This document shows positions 7,712-16,846 of a stretch of DNA of 64,000 bases, piece after piece. Under the pieces are notes generated by a model that was not told the DNA's origin, searched no databases, and saw nothing but the letters and a program-made list of their open reading frames with translations. Where the stretch lies: assembly GCF_022829295.1 (NCBI RefSeq), contig NZ_JAKSYH010000054.1, forward strand, positions 1-64,000, read 5' to 3'. Position 1 is the stretch's first letter, and each line of letters begins with the position of its first letter. The stretch is from Methylobacterium sp. J-088 (lineage in GTDB: Bacteria > Pseudomonadota > Alphaproteobacteria > Rhizobiales > Beijerinckiaceae). A program made the translations under genes and the position numbers.

Positions 7712-9213
7712 CCGTCGCCGTGGCGCCCCCGCCAGCCGTGTCCCCCGTGCTGGCCGAGCCCTGCCTCACCGTGCGCGGTCTGACCAAGCGCTACGGCGGC
7801 CTCGTCGCCGTCAAGACTATCGACCTCGACCTGCGGCCTGGCGAGATCCTGGGCCTGATCGGCCCGAACGGCTCGGGCAAGTCCACCGTGATGAAGCTGA
7901 TCATGGGCCTGGAGCGCCCGAGCGCCGGCTCGATCCGCCTCGACGGCGCCGAGATCGGCGGGATGCCGGCCCACCGGGTGGCACGCTCCGGCATCGGCCT
8001 CGTGTTCCAGCATGCCCGGCCCCTCCAGCGGCAGACGGTGCTGGAGAATATCAGCCTCGCGCTCCTGCCCGACAGCCTGATCCGCCTGTCCGCGGATCCC
8101 CACGTCGCGCGACGCGCCAAGGAAATTGCCGAGCGGGTCGGCCTCGGCGCGGTCATCGACCGGCGGCCCGGCACCCTGCCCTTCGCCGACCTGCGCCGGC
8201 TGGAACTCGCCAAGGCCATCGCCCGCGACCCCCGGGTGGTGCTGGTCGACGAGCCCTTCGCCGGCCTGACCGGCGGCGAGGTCGCGGCCTTCTCCGAGCT
8301 GATCCGGGGGTTTCGCGACGAGGGCAAGGCCGTCCTCCTCGTCGACCACAACGTGAAGAGCGTCGCGGCCCTCGTGGACCGGGTCTTCGCCATGTATCTC
8401 GGCGAGCGCATCGCCGAGGGCTCGGCCGAATCCGTGATGGCCGACCCGACCGTGCGTCGGGTCTATCTCGGCGGAAGCATCGAGACGGCGGCCCGGCCCG
8501 AGGCCGCGTTCAAGCCGGATTCGCTGCTCACCGTCGAGGGCGTCGACGTGCTCTACGGCAAGGCGCAGGCCCTGCGCGCCGCCTCGATCCACGTTCACGA
8601 GGGCGAGTTCGTCTCGGTGGTCGGCCTGAACGGCGCCGGCAAGACCACGCTGTTCAACGCCATCTCGGGCCTCGTGCCGCATTCCGGCACGATCCGGTTC
8701 GGCGGCCGGGACCTCGCCCGGATGAAGCCCGCCGCCATCGCGCGCGCCGGGATCGTCCAGGTGCCCGAGACCCGAGAGCTGTTCGGCGATCTCAGCGTGC
8801 GCGAGAACCTCGACCTCGGCGGCCAGCATTTCCCGAAGGCCGAGAGCGCGAAGCAGCGGGAATGGCTCTACGAGCTGTTCCCGATCCTCAAGGCCCGCGA
8901 GGGCCAGACCGCCCGCACGCTCTCGGGTGGCGAGCAGCAGATGCTGACCATCGCCCGGGCGCTGATGATGCGCCCGCGCCTGCTGATCCTCGACGAGCCG
9001 ACGCTCGGGCTCGCGCCGGTGATCCTGGAGCTGCTGTCGAAGGCCCTGGAGCGCTTACGGCAGACCACGCCGATCACGGTGCTGCTGGGCGAGCAGAACG
9101 TCACCTTCGCGCTCCCGCATGCCGACCGGGTCTACGTGCTGGAACAGGCGCGGATCGTCTGGGAAGGCCCGCCGCAGCGTTTCGCCAGTGAGATGGGGGC
9201 GGCCTATCTGTGA
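7708..9213 (+). CDS. Fused LivG-LivF ABC transporter ATPase
   Basis: The 501-residue protein carries two complete nucleotide-binding domains that are normally separate LivG and LivF subunits. Domain 1 has Walker A GPNGSGKST at residues 52-60 and Walker B VVLVDEP near 180, with switch His in VDHN at 214. Domain 2 has Walker A GLNGAGKTT at 306-314, signature LSGGEQ at 405-410 and Walker B LLILDEP near 429. The signature of domain 1 is degenerate, reading LPFAD at 157-161 instead of a Gly-containing motif. Domain 2 ends its switch region with GEQN, as LivF proteins do. It is coupled to livM by ATGA overlap. Confidence 0.92.
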   Translation: MTVAVAPPPAVSPVLAEPCLTVRGLTKRYGGLVAVKTIDLDLRPGEILGLIGPNGSGKSTVMKLIMGLERPSAGSIRLDGAEIGGMPAHRVARSGIGLVFQHARPLQRQTVLENISLALLPDSLIRLSADPHVARRAKEIAERVGLGAVIDRRPGTLPFADLRRLELAKAIARDPRVVLVDEPFAGLTGGEVAAFSELIRGFRDEGKAVLLVDHNVKSVAALVDRVFAMYLGERIAEGSAESVMADPTVRRVYLGGSIETAARPEAAFKPDSLLTVEGVDVLYGKAQALRAASIHVHEGEFVSVVGLNGAGKTTLFNAISGLVPHSGTIRFGGRDLARMKPAAIARAGIVQVPETRELFGDLSVRENLDLGGQHFPKAESAKQREWLYELFPILKAREGQTARTLSGGEQQMLTIARALMMRPRLLILDEPTLGLAPVILELLSKALERLRQTTPITVLLGEQNVTFALPHADRVYVLEQARIVWEGPPQRFASEMGAAYL

Positions 9214-9234
9214 GGGACGCTGTCATACGCGCGG

Positions 9235-9418
9235 CTCTCCCTCCCCCCGCTGCGGGGGAGGGTGGCCCTCGCGTCAGCGAGGGTCGGGAGAAGGGAGCGA
9301 CGAGGCAGGACATGGCACTGGCTCGCACGTCTGCACCGCCCTTCCCTGAACCCGGGTTCCCCTCTCCCGACCCGGCCTGACGGCCGGCCCACCCTCCCCC
9401 GCAGAGGGGGGAGGGAGA
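9235..9418. repeat. REPIN-like paired-hairpin element
   Basis: Inverted hairpins (CTCCCCCCGCTGCGGGGGAGGGTGG and its mirror) flank a core lacking the ATGAAGG palindrome seen in other copies. The element lies between the ABC ATPase and the acyl-CoA dehydrogenase. Its right end, GGGAGGGAGA, comes immediately before a GTG that makes an alternative start for the dehydrogenase. Confidence 0.8.
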
Positions 9419-9463
9419 CGCGTGGCTCGCGAGCCCATTCGTAAAACACAGGGAGCGGACGCC

Positions 9464-10699
9464 TTGGATTTCACCCTCTCCCAGTCCCAGACGCACTGGC
9501 TGACCCGCGTCCGCGCCTTCATCGATGCCGAAATCCTGCCGGCAACCGCCGCGGTCGCGGCCGAGCGTGCGGAGAGCCGCGAGCCCTCCCCCACGATGGA
9601 GCGGCTGAAGGATAAGGCCCGGGCCGAGGGCCTGTGGAACCTGTTCCTGCCGCCCGCCCCCGAGCACGACACCGACGCGTACCGCGGCGCCGGCCTGACC
9701 AACCTCGATTACGCCCTGTGCGCCGAGGCGATGGGCCGGGTCGGGATCGCCTCGGAGGTGTTCAACTGCGCGGCGCCCGACACCGGCAACATGGAGGTGC
9801 TCCACCGCTACGGCAGCCCCGCCCAGAAGGAGAGGTGGCTCAAGCCCCTGATGGCGGGGCAGATCCGCTCGGCCTTCCTGATGACCGAGCCGGAGGTCGC
9901 CTCCTCGGACGCCACCAACATCGCGACGTCGATCCGCCGCGACGGCGACCATTACGTCGTCGACGGCCGCAAGTGGTGGTCCACCGGCGTCGGCGATCCG
10001 CGCTGCAGGATCGCGATCCTGATGGGCAAGACCGACCCGGAGGCCCCGCGCCACCGCCAGCAATCGCAGATCCTCGTGCCCATGGACACGCCGGGCCTGC
10101 GCGTCGAGCGCCTGCTCCCGGTCTTCGGCTACGAGGACGCCCCCAAGGGCCACGGCGAGGTCGTGCTGGAGAACGTTCGCGTGCCGGCCGAGAACCTGAT
10201 CCTGGGCGAGGGGCGCGGCTTCGAGATCGCGCAGGGGCGGCTCGGGCCCGGCCGCATCCACCATTGCATGCGCACCGTCGGGGCGGCCGAGGTGGCGCTG
10301 GAGGCCATGGCGCGCCGGCTGGTTTCGCGGGTCGCCTTCGGCAAGCGGATCAGTGAGCAGTCGGTCTGGGAGCAGCGGGTCGCCGAGGCGCGGATCGACA
10401 TCGAGATGACCCGCCTCCTCTGCCTGAAGGCCGCCGACATGATGGACACGGTCGGCGCCAAGGGGGCCAAGCTCGAGATCGCCATGATCAAGGTCGCGGC
10501 GCCACGGGTGGCGCTGAAGGTGATCGACGACGCCATCCAGGCCCATGGCGGGGCCGGCGTGTCGGAGGATTTCGGATTGGCCCGGATGTACGCCCATATC
10601 CGCACCCTGCGGCTCGCCGACGGGCCCGACGAGGTCCATAACCGCGCGATCGCCCGGCTGGAATTCGGGCGCTACACCAATGCCCGGGAGCGGGCATGA
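9464..10699 (+). CDS. Acyl-CoA dehydrogenase family protein (ACAD10/11-like, LvaC-like)
   Basis: This 411-residue FAD-dependent acyl-CoA dehydrogenase has [14 protein letters not shown] (FAD/substrate loop), a KWWSTG segment and a C-terminal [11 protein letters not shown] followed by [10 protein letters not shown]. The latter is characteristic of the ACAD10/11 branch. TTG 9464 is preferred because it gives the family-like MDFTLSQSQ start and has GGGAG nine bases upstream. GTG 9422, directly after the repeat, would add 14 residues and cannot be excluded. Coupling to the APH-fold kinase gene by ATGA repeats the ACAD11 domain pairing and the bacterial lva operon. I infer it acts on a 4-phosphorylated or 4-hydroxy acyl-CoA. 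Confidence 0.88.
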   Translation: MDFTLSQSQTHWLTRVRAFIDAEILPATAAVAAERAESREPSPTMERLKDKARAEGLWNLFLPPAPEHDTDAYRGAGLTNLDYALCAEAMGRVGIASEVFNCAAPDTGNMEVLHRYGSPAQKERWLKPLMAGQIRSAFLMTEPEVASSDATNIATSIRRDGDHYVVDGRKWWSTGVGDPRCRIAILMGKTDPEAPRHRQQSQILVPMDTPGLRVERLLPVFGYEDAPKGHGEVVLENVRVPAENLILGEGRGFEIAQGRLGPGRIHHCMRTVGAAEVALEAMARRLVSRVAFGKRISEQSVWEQRVAEARIDIEMTRLLCLKAADMMDTVGAKGAKLEIAMIKVAAPRVALKVIDDAIQAHGGAGVSEDFGLARMYAHIRTLRLADGPDEVHNRAIARLEFGRYTNARERA

Positions 10700-11754
10700 G
10701 CGAGGCCGATGTCTTCTCCGGCGTGAAGCCGGTCGCGCCGCGCCACCGGATCGACGAGGCGAAGCTTTCCATTTGGATGGACGGGCACGTCCGCGGCTAT
10801 GCGGGCCCGCTCAATGTCCAGCAGTTCCGCGGCGGCCAGTCGAACCCGACCTATCGGCTCGATACGCCGGGTCAGGCCTACGTGCTGCGCCGGAAACCCT
10901 TCGGCCCGCTCCTGCCCTCGGCCCACGCGGTGGAGCGCGAGTTCCGGGTGATCGGTGCCCTCTACGGCGAGGGCTTTCCAGTGCCGCGCCCGTTCGCGCT
11001 GTGCGAAGACTCCGAGATCATCGGCGCGGCCTTCTACGTGATGGAGGCGGTGGACGGCGCCGTGCATTGGGACGGCGCCCTGCCGGGCCTCGATCCGCAC
11101 GCCCGCCACCGGCACTATGCCGGCATGATCGCCACGCTGGCGCGCCTCCACGCCATCGACCCGGAGGCGGCGGGGCTCGCCGATTACGGGCGGCCCGGCA
11201 ACTACTTCGCCCGGCAAGTCGACCGCTGGACCCGGCAGTACCGCGCCGCCGAGGACGGACGCCTGGCGGATGTCGAGCGGCTGATCGCGTGGCTGCCCAA
11301 GACGGTGCCCGAGCAACAGGGCGCCTGCGTGGTCCACGGCGATTACCGCCTCGACAACCTGATCTTTTCCCGCGACGGCGGCGTCAGCGCGGTGCTCGAC
11401 TGGGAGCTGTCGACGCTCGGCGATCCGCTGGCCGATTTCAGCTACCTGCTGATGCACTGGGCATTGCCGGCCGACGGGCGCAGCGGGCTCGGCGGCCTCG
11501 ACCTGACGGCGCTCGGCATCCCCACCCGGGACGAGGCCGTGGCGCTCTACTGCCGGGCGGCGGACCGCAAAGACCTGCCCGACCTCGACTGGTACTTCGC
11601 CTACAACCTGTTCCGGCTGGTCGGCATCCTTCAGGGCGTGGCGGCCCGCGCCAAGGCCGGCAACGCCGCCAGCGAGCACGCCGCCGCGATGGCGGCGCGG
11701 GTGCCCAAACTCGCCGAAGCGGCCTGGGGCTTCGCCGAGCGGGCGGGGGCGTGA
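10696..11754 (+). CDS. APH-fold phosphotransferase (ACAD11-N/LvaA-like acyl-CoA kinase candidate)
   Basis: The 352-residue protein has the aminoglycoside-phosphotransferase fold. The catalytic loop HGDYRLDN is at 214-221, the metal-binding Asp235 is in [18 protein letters not shown], and the N-terminal [10 protein letters not shown] forms the nucleotide loop. It is not expected to be a resistance gene. This branch occurs fused to ACAD11 or next to an acyl-CoA dehydrogenase, and LvaA of Pseudomonas putida phosphorylates 4-hydroxyacyl-CoA. The ATGA overlap with the dehydrogenase supports joint function. No LvaB-like small partner is visible. Confidence 0.88.
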   Translation: MSEADVFSGVKPVAPRHRIDEAKLSIWMDGHVRGYAGPLNVQQFRGGQSNPTYRLDTPGQAYVLRRKPFGPLLPSAHAVEREFRVIGALYGEGFPVPRPFALCEDSEIIGAAFYVMEAVDGAVHWDGALPGLDPHARHRHYAGMIATLARLHAIDPEAAGLADYGRPGNYFARQVDRWTRQYRAAEDGRLADVERLIAWLPKTVPEQQGACVVHGDYRLDNLIFSRDGGVSAVLDWELSTLGDPLADFSYLLMHWALPADGRSGLGGLDLTALGIPTRDEAVALYCRAADRKDLPDLDWYFAYNLFRLVGILQGVAARAKAGNAASEHAAAMAARVPKLAEAAWGFAERAGA

Positions 11755-11801
11755 GGATGGGCGGGGGCCGACAGAGCACAACGCCGCCGGGACCCGCGCG
11801 T

Positions 11802-11970
11802 CCCCCTCCCCCCCCTCTGCGGGGGAGGGTGGCCCCCGAAGGGGGTCAGGAGAGGGGAGCGCGGTTTCCGGACTGGGCGCGCCGGGGGTGAAATCCTGAA
11901 CCGTCGCGCTGCCCCTCTCCCGACCCCTGCTGACGCAGGGGCCACCCTCCCCCGCAGAGGGGGGAGGGAG
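11802..11970. repeat. REPIN-like paired-hairpin element
   Basis: It has the same end hairpins as the other copies. The core reads GCGGTTTCCGGACTGGGCGC and lacks ATGAAGG. It lies between the kinase and SDR genes of the putative lva-like operon, 35 nt before the SDR start. Confidence 0.8.
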
Positions 11971-12005
11971 GGCGCGTGTCATCGCAACCTGGGCAACATC
12001 ACGCC

Positions 12006-12776
12006 ATGTCGCTGTTCGACCTGACCGGCAAAGTCGCCCTCATCACCGGCTCGTCCCGGGGCATCGGGCGGGCGATCGCCCTGCGGATGGCCGAGCACGG
12101 CGCCCGGGTGGTGATCTCCTCGCGCAAGCGCGAGGCTTGTGACGCGGTCGTCGCCGAGATCGAGGCCGCCCACGGCGCCGGTCGCGCCGTGGCGATCCCC
12201 GCCAGCATCTCGGTCAAGGAGGAGCTGGAACATCTCGTCGCCGAGACCGAGAAGCGGCTGGGTCCGGTGGACGTGCTGGTCGGCAACGCCGCCAGCAACC
12301 CCTATTACGGACCGCTCGCCGACATCACCGACGCGCAGTTCCGAAAGATCCTCGAGAACAACGTCCTGTCGAACCACTGGCTGATCCAGATGGTCGCCCC
12401 CGGCATGGTGGCGCGGCGGGACGGGGCGATCATCCTCGTCTCCTCGATCGGGGCACTGAAGGGCTCGCCGGTGATCGGCGGCTATAACGTCTCGAAGGCC
12501 GCCGATCTCCAGCTCGCCCGCAACTACGCGGTGGAATACGGGCCCGCCAACGTGCGGGTGAACTGCCTGTGCCCGGGCCTGATCCGCACCGATTTCGCCC
12601 GGGCCCTGTGGGAGGATCCCGCCATGCTGGCCGCCACCACGGACGCCGCGCCCCTGCGCCGGATCGGCGAGCCCGACGAGATCGCGGGCGCCGCCGTGTT
12701 CCTGGCCTCCGCGGCCGGCCGGTTCGTCACCGGGCAGGCGCTCGTCATCGACGGTGGCGTGACCATCGCCCGATGA
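12006..12776 (+). CDS. SDR-family oxidoreductase (LvaD-like position)
   Basis: This 256-residue classical SDR has GSSRGIG near residue 16, a GNAASN segment in place of NNAG, and the catalytic YNVSK. It ends with VTGQALVIDGG. ATG 12006 gives the normal family N-terminus MSLFDLTGKVALITG. Upstream frame belongs to the repeat and has no ribosome binding site. It is coupled by ATGA to the acyl-CoA synthetase. A role on a 3-hydroxyacyl intermediate of the pathway is plausible. Confidence 0.88.
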   Translation: MSLFDLTGKVALITGSSRGIGRAIALRMAEHGARVVISSRKREACDAVVAEIEAAHGAGRAVAIPASISVKEELEHLVAETEKRLGPVDVLVGNAASNPYYGPLADITDAQFRKILENNVLSNHWLIQMVAPGMVARRDGAIILVSSIGALKGSPVIGGYNVSKAADLQLARNYAVEYGPANVRVNCLCPGLIRTDFARALWEDPAMLAATTDAAPLRRIGEPDEIAGAAVFLASAAGRFVTGQALVIDGGVTIAR

Positions 12777-14542
12777 GCCCCGATCCCCGCATCCCCGCCG
12801 GCTGGCCGGCCCTGCCCTTCCCCGAGGCCGAGGCGCGGCTCACCGCCCCGGGCGGTCCCTTTCCGATCACGACGATCGACATCCGGGGCGTGCCGACCCG
12901 GATCTGGGAGAAGGCCCCGCCGACGCTGGGCGACCTGTTCCGGATCGCCCGTGGGCACGGGGACAAGACCTTCGTGGTCTACCAGGACGAGCGCGTGACC
13001 TTCACGGGCTTCGCCCGCGCTGCTGCGACCCTGGCCCATGCGCTGGTGGCGTCCGGCGTGCGCAAGGGTGACCGCGTCGCCATCGCGATGCGCAACCTGC
13101 CCGAATGGCCGGTCGCCTATTTCGGCGCCCTGCTTGCCGGGGCGATCGCGACGCCGCTCAACGCGTGGTGGACCGGCCCCGAGCTCGCCTACGGCCTGCA
13201 GCATTCCGGGGCGCGGGTGCTGATCGCCGACGGCGCGCGCTTCGCCCGGCTGGCGCCGCACCTGCCCGAATGCCCCAGCCTGGAGCGGGTCTTCTCCCCC
13301 CGGATGGGGCCGGATCCCCGGGCGATTCCGCTCACCGACATCCTCGGCCCGGTCGCGGACTGGGCCGCCCTCCCCGACCGGCCCCTGCCCGACATCGCCC
13401 TCGACCCGGAGGACGACGCGACCCTGTTCTACACCTCCGGCACCACCGGCAAGCCCAAGGGCGCCGTCGGCACCCACCGGGCGGCCGCCACCACGGTGAT
13501 GGCCTATCCCTACTCGGCGGCGCGCAGCGCCCTGCGCCGGGGCGAGAGCCCGCCGAAGCCCGACCCTGCCGCGCCGCAGCGGGTGGCGCTGCTGGTGATC
13601 CCGCTGTTCCACGTCACCGGCTGCCATGCGAGCCTCGGGGCGGCCCTCTACGGCGGCCACCGACTCGTGATGATGCACCGTTGGGACGCGCAGGCGGCCC
13701 TCGACCTGATCGAGCGGGAGGGCTGCACCAGTGCCGGCGGCGTGCCGACCATCGCGTGGCAGCTCGCCACCGCGGCCCGGGAGGCCGGGCGGACGCTGCC
13801 GAGCCTCGATGCCATCACGTATGGCGGCGCGCCCGCCGCCGGCGACCTCGTGCGGATTCTGGGCGATGTCCTGCCGGAGGTCGTTCCCGGGACCGGCTGG
13901 GGCATGACCGAGACCTCCGCGACCTTCACCCACCACCAGGCCGAGGATTATTTTGCGCATCCCGATTCCTGCGGGCCGCCGCTGCCGGTCTGCGCGGTGC
14001 GGATCCGCGATCCCCTGGGGCAGGATCTTCCGCCGGGCCACGTCGGCGAACTCTGCGTGACGGGGCCGAACATCGTCCGCGGCTACTGGGACGACCCGGA
14101 GGCGACCGCCGACGTGCTGTCGGCGGGCTGGCTGCGCACGGGCGACCTCGCCCGGGTGGACGACGAGGGTTTTCTGACCATCGTCGACCGGATCAAGGAC
14201 ATGCTGATCCGCGGCGGCGAGAACATCTATTGCTGCGAGGTCGAGAACGTCCTCTACGAGCATCCGGACGTGATCGACGCCGTCGTGCTGCCCGTGCCGC
14301 ATCCGACACTGGGCGAGGAGCCCGGCGCCATCGTGGCGCTGGAAGAAGGCGCCGAGACCAGCCCGGAGGCGATCCGCGCCTTCGCGGCGGAACGGCTGGC
14401 GGCCTTCAAGGTGCCGGTTCGGATCGTGGTCTGGGACGGGCTCCTGCCCCGCAACCCCGCGGGGAAGATTTTACGCGCCGCGCTGCGGACGGTGTTCGCG
14501 CCGCCGCCCGATCAGAACGGCTCGCCGTCGTCCGGACGGTAG
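12773..14542 (+). CDS. Acyl-CoA synthetase (AMP-forming; LvaE-like position)
   Basis: The 589-residue AMP-binding enzyme has the P-loop TSGTTGKPKG at residues 221-230, GWGMTET, and a C-terminal TGDLARVDDEGFLTIVDRIKD. The lysine near the end is in NPAGKILR. This family activates a carboxylic acid to its CoA thioester with ATP. It would provide the entry step for a substrate imported by the upstream transporter. The length suits medium or long-chain type ligases, but specificity cannot be read. Its last 31 nt overlap the end of the convergent gene on the minus strand. Confidence 0.92.
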   Translation: MSPDPRIPAGWPALPFPEAEARLTAPGGPFPITTIDIRGVPTRIWEKAPPTLGDLFRIARGHGDKTFVVYQDERVTFTGFARAAATLAHALVASGVRKGDRVAIAMRNLPEWPVAYFGALLAGAIATPLNAWWTGPELAYGLQHSGARVLIADGARFARLAPHLPECPSLERVFSPRMGPDPRAIPLTDILGPVADWAALPDRPLPDIALDPEDDATLFYTSGTTGKPKGAVGTHRAAATTVMAYPYSAARSALRRGESPPKPDPAAPQRVALLVIPLFHVTGCHASLGAALYGGHRLVMMHRWDAQAALDLIEREGCTSAGGVPTIAWQLATAAREAGRTLPSLDAITYGGAPAAGDLVRILGDVLPEVVPGTGWGMTETSATFTHHQAEDYFAHPDSCGPPLPVCAVRIRDPLGQDLPPGHVGELCVTGPNIVRGYWDDPEATADVLSAGWLRTGDLARVDDEGFLTIVDRIKDMLIRGGENIYCCEVENVLYEHPDVIDAVVLPVPHPTLGEEPGAIVALEEGAETSPEAIRAFAAERLAAFKVPVRIVVWDGLLPRNPAGKILRAALRTVFAPPPDQNGSPSSGR

Positions 14543-15141
14543 ACGCGCAGCGTCCGGCCGTCGGGGAACTGCACCGTCCGCCGACGCACCACGAGGTAGC
14601 CGGCGGCTGCCGCGCTGTGCAGGCGATCGAGGCGCTCGTCGGCATAGCCGGGGCCGTAGCCCGGGCCATACCCGTAGGGCCGGTAGCGGGCATAGCCCTC
14701 CGGCGGCGGCGGCACCAGGGCGACGACCCGTGGGCCGACGATCGCCCGGGGCGGTGCCGCGGCGGTGCGCGCCCTGCTGACCGAGGCCTCGAGACGCTCG
14801 GGCGAAGCGCGTCGCGCCGCAATCCGGGCTGGCGCGCTTCGCGTGGCCGTGGTCCGGGCCGGCGCATGGCGCGCGGCCGTGGTCTGGGCCGGCGCATGGC
14901 GCGCGGCCATCTTGCGCTGCGCGGGGGCGGGCCGGGCCTCCGCGGCGACGGCGGCGGGTGTCGATGCTGTGGGCGCCGCGGCCGGCGCGGGCGCCTTCCG
15001 GTCCGAGGCCGGCGCCTCGGCGGCGGGCTTGTGGGTCGGCGGGTCGGTCCAGGTCGTGCCCGCGGCGGGCTCGGCGGTGGCGCCGCCGACGCCGATCAGC
15101 AGGATGAGGGCGGCGAGGCTCGTGCGTGCACCGTGCGGCAT
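14512..15141 (-). CDS. Secreted Ala/Pro-rich hypothetical protein
   Basis: The 209-residue product starts at ATG 15141 and has a signal peptide (hydrophobic SLAALILLIGVGGATA). A long low-complexity Ala/Pro/Arg stretch with tandem RHAPA-type repeats follows. The C-terminal segment is Tyr/Gly-rich (YRPYGYGPGYGPGY), then a compact end with VVRRRTVQFPDGRTLRVYRP. No family recognised. The tail resembles cell-envelope proteins of Rhizobiales with Gly-Tyr stretches. It overlaps the acyl-CoA synthetase tail-to-tail. Confidence 0.65.
   Translation of the reverse strand: MPHGARTSLAALILLIGVGGATAEPAAGTTWTDPPTHKPAAEAPASDRKAPAPAAAPTASTPAAVAAEARPAPAQRKMAARHAPAQTTAARHAPARTTATRSAPARIAARRASPERLEASVSRARTAAAPPRAIVGPRVVALVPPPPEGYARYRPYGYGPGYGPGYADERLDRLHSAAAAGYLVVRRRTVQFPDGRTLRVYRPDDGEPF
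14845..14904. repeat. Two 30-bp tandem repeats inside the Ala/Pro-rich gene
   Basis: Two adjacent 30-bp units (14845-14874 and 14875-14904) differ by one base. A more degraded half unit lies before them. They encode successive RHAPA-containing decapeptides and are a likely source of length variation by slippage. Confidence 0.8.
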
Positions 15142-15322
15142 GGTGCCCTCCTGGATTCGGCGCATCGGGCGGGCCCGCGCGGCGGTCGGATACTAGTCCG
15201 AACCGCGCGGCAAGGAAATTCCGGCGTACCGATTCGACGGGGACCGACGCGGACAGATCGACACCTCTGACGCACCGATCCCGCAGTGCGGAACCCGGGG
15301 CGTCCCGCGCGGTTGCCCAGCC

Positions 15323-15568
15323 ATGTCCACCCCCGCCGATGCGTCACCCGGATCCCCGCCCGGTCTGAGGGTGAGTGTCGATCTCAACCTGTGCCAAGCC
15401 TATGCCCAGTGCTGCTTTGCGGCGCCGCAGCATTTCCGCATCGAGGGGCACGAGGCCTTGTTCTACGATCCGGCTCCCGCCGCGCAGCATCGGGACGATA
15501 TCGAACGGGCCCGCGTCGCCTGCCCGGTCCAGGCGATCCGCGTCGAGGATTCGGGGCGGGGCGCCTGA
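15323..15568 (+). CDS. [3Fe-4S]-type ferredoxin of a P450 system
   Basis: The 81-residue protein has Cys24, Cys30 and Cys67-Pro, the C-x5-C-xn-CP pattern of P450-associated ferredoxins that bind a 3Fe-4S cluster. Cys31 is an extra cysteine. The central AAPQHFRIEGHEALFYDP is typical of this family. The start ATG follows an untranslated leader downstream of the divergent secreted protein. Its TGA overlaps the ATG of the reductase gene (TGATG), so expression is coupled. It should carry electrons from that reductase to the P450 encoded next. Confidence 0.9.
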   Translation: MSTPADASPGSPPGLRVSVDLNLCQAYAQCCFAAPQHFRIEGHEALFYDPAPAAQHRDDIERARVACPVQAIRVEDSGRGA

Positions 15569-16836
15569 TGGCGGCTCCCGAGCGTGCGGTCGTGGTCGGC
15601 GCCGGCCTCGCGGGCCTGCGCGGCGCCGAGGCTCTGCGGGAGGCGGGTTTTTCCGGTCCGCTGACGATCGTCGGTGGCGAACCCCACCTCCCCTACGACC
15701 GTCCGCCCCTGTCCAAGCACGTCCTGGCCGGCGCGATCGCCGCGCATGCCACCACCCTGCCGCACGGCCTCGAGGCCGACGTGGACTGGCAGCTCGGTAC
15801 CCCGGCCGCCGGCCTCGACCGACGGGCCGGTCTGGTGCGGCTGGCTGACGGACGCACCCTCCCCTACGATCGCCTGCTGATCGCCACCGGCACCCGCGCC
15901 CGCCCCTGGCCGAACCCACATGAGGGGCGCCTGTCCGGCGTCTTCACCCTGCGCGGGCGGGACGACGCCGCCGCCCTGCGGCAGGCGCTGGAGGCCGGCC
16001 CCCGGCGCGTCCTGGTGATCGGCGGAGGCTTCATCGGCTGCGAGGTCGCGAGCCTGTGCCGGAGCCTCGGCCTGCCCGTGACCCTGGTGGAGCCGGGGCC
16101 GACCCCGCTCGCCCGGGTCCTCGGCAGCGCGATCGGCGCGTTCATCGGGGCGATCCACGCGGGCCACGGGGTCGATCTGCGCTGCGGCATCGAGGTCGAG
16201 TGGCTGGAGGGCGAAGGCGGCCGGCTGGTCCGCGCGCATTGCACCGACGGCAGCCGCATCGAGGCCGATGTCGCGGTCATCGCGCTGGGTGCCGTGCGTA
16301 ACACCGAGTGGCTCGACGGGGCCGGCCTGTCGGCGGATCCGGGCGGGGTCGATTGCGATGGCGCCGGCTACGTCCTCGACGCGGAGGGCCACGCCGACCC
16401 GCGGATCGCGGCGGCCGGCGACGTGGCCCGCTTCCCGCACCCGCTCTACGACGGGCGCCGCGTCGCCCTGGAGCACTGGAGCCACGCGGTGGCGCAGGCC
16501 GTCCATGCCGGGCGCCTGCTCGCCGGCGCGCCGCCCGATGCGGCCTATGGCGCGCTCCCGACCTTCTGGTCGACGCAAGGCAATCTGGTGGTGAAGTCCG
16601 CCGGACTGACCGAGGGCGCCGACGCGGTGGCGATCACGCAGGGCAATCCGGCGTCCGGCCGCTTCATCGCCCTCTATGGCCGGGCGGGGCGCTGCGTCGC
16701 GGCGGTCTCGGTGGATTCCGCCCGGTGGCTGCCCGCCCATGCCGAGCTGGTCGCCACCGGTGCGCCCTTCCCGCCGGAGGGGGCGGCGACCGACCGGCCG
16801 AAGGGTGTCGAGATCTTCGAGCCGGGCTTTTCCTGA
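15568..16836 (+). CDS. NAD(P)H-dependent ferredoxin reductase (FAD pyridine nucleotide-disulfide type)
   Basis: The 422-residue flavoprotein has an FAD motif GAGLAG at residues 11-16, the YDRPPLSKHVL segment typical of rubredoxin/ferredoxin reductases, a second dinucleotide motif VIGGGFIGCE, and a C-terminal reductase domain. The start at 15568 is fixed by the ferredoxin stop overlap. It most likely reduces the adjacent ferredoxin with NADH or NADPH. It lies ten nt before the P450 gene. Confidence 0.9.
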   Translation: MAAPERAVVVGAGLAGLRGAEALREAGFSGPLTIVGGEPHLPYDRPPLSKHVLAGAIAAHATTLPHGLEADVDWQLGTPAAGLDRRAGLVRLADGRTLPYDRLLIATGTRARPWPNPHEGRLSGVFTLRGRDDAAALRQALEAGPRRVLVIGGGFIGCEVASLCRSLGLPVTLVEPGPTPLARVLGSAIGAFIGAIHAGHGVDLRCGIEVEWLEGEGGRLVRAHCTDGSRIEADVAVIALGAVRNTEWLDGAGLSADPGGVDCDGAGYVLDAEGHADPRIAAAGDVARFPHPLYDGRRVALEHWSHAVAQAVHAGRLLAGAPPDAAYGALPTFWSTQGNLVVKSAGLTEGADAVAITQGNPASGRFIALYGRAGRCVAAVSVDSARWLPAHAELVATGAPFPPEGAATDRPKGVEIFEPGFS

Positions 16837-16846
16837 GGTCACCCCC

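Noticed and set aside
10696..11754. Aminoglycoside resistance gene
   Set aside because: The APH fold is present, but the coupling to an ACAD10/11-like dehydrogenase and the ACAD11-type motifs point to acyl-CoA metabolism.
12524..14302. 592-codon minus-strand frame over the acyl-CoA synthetase
   Set aside because: Shadow of a gene with clear AMP-binding motifs on the plus strand.
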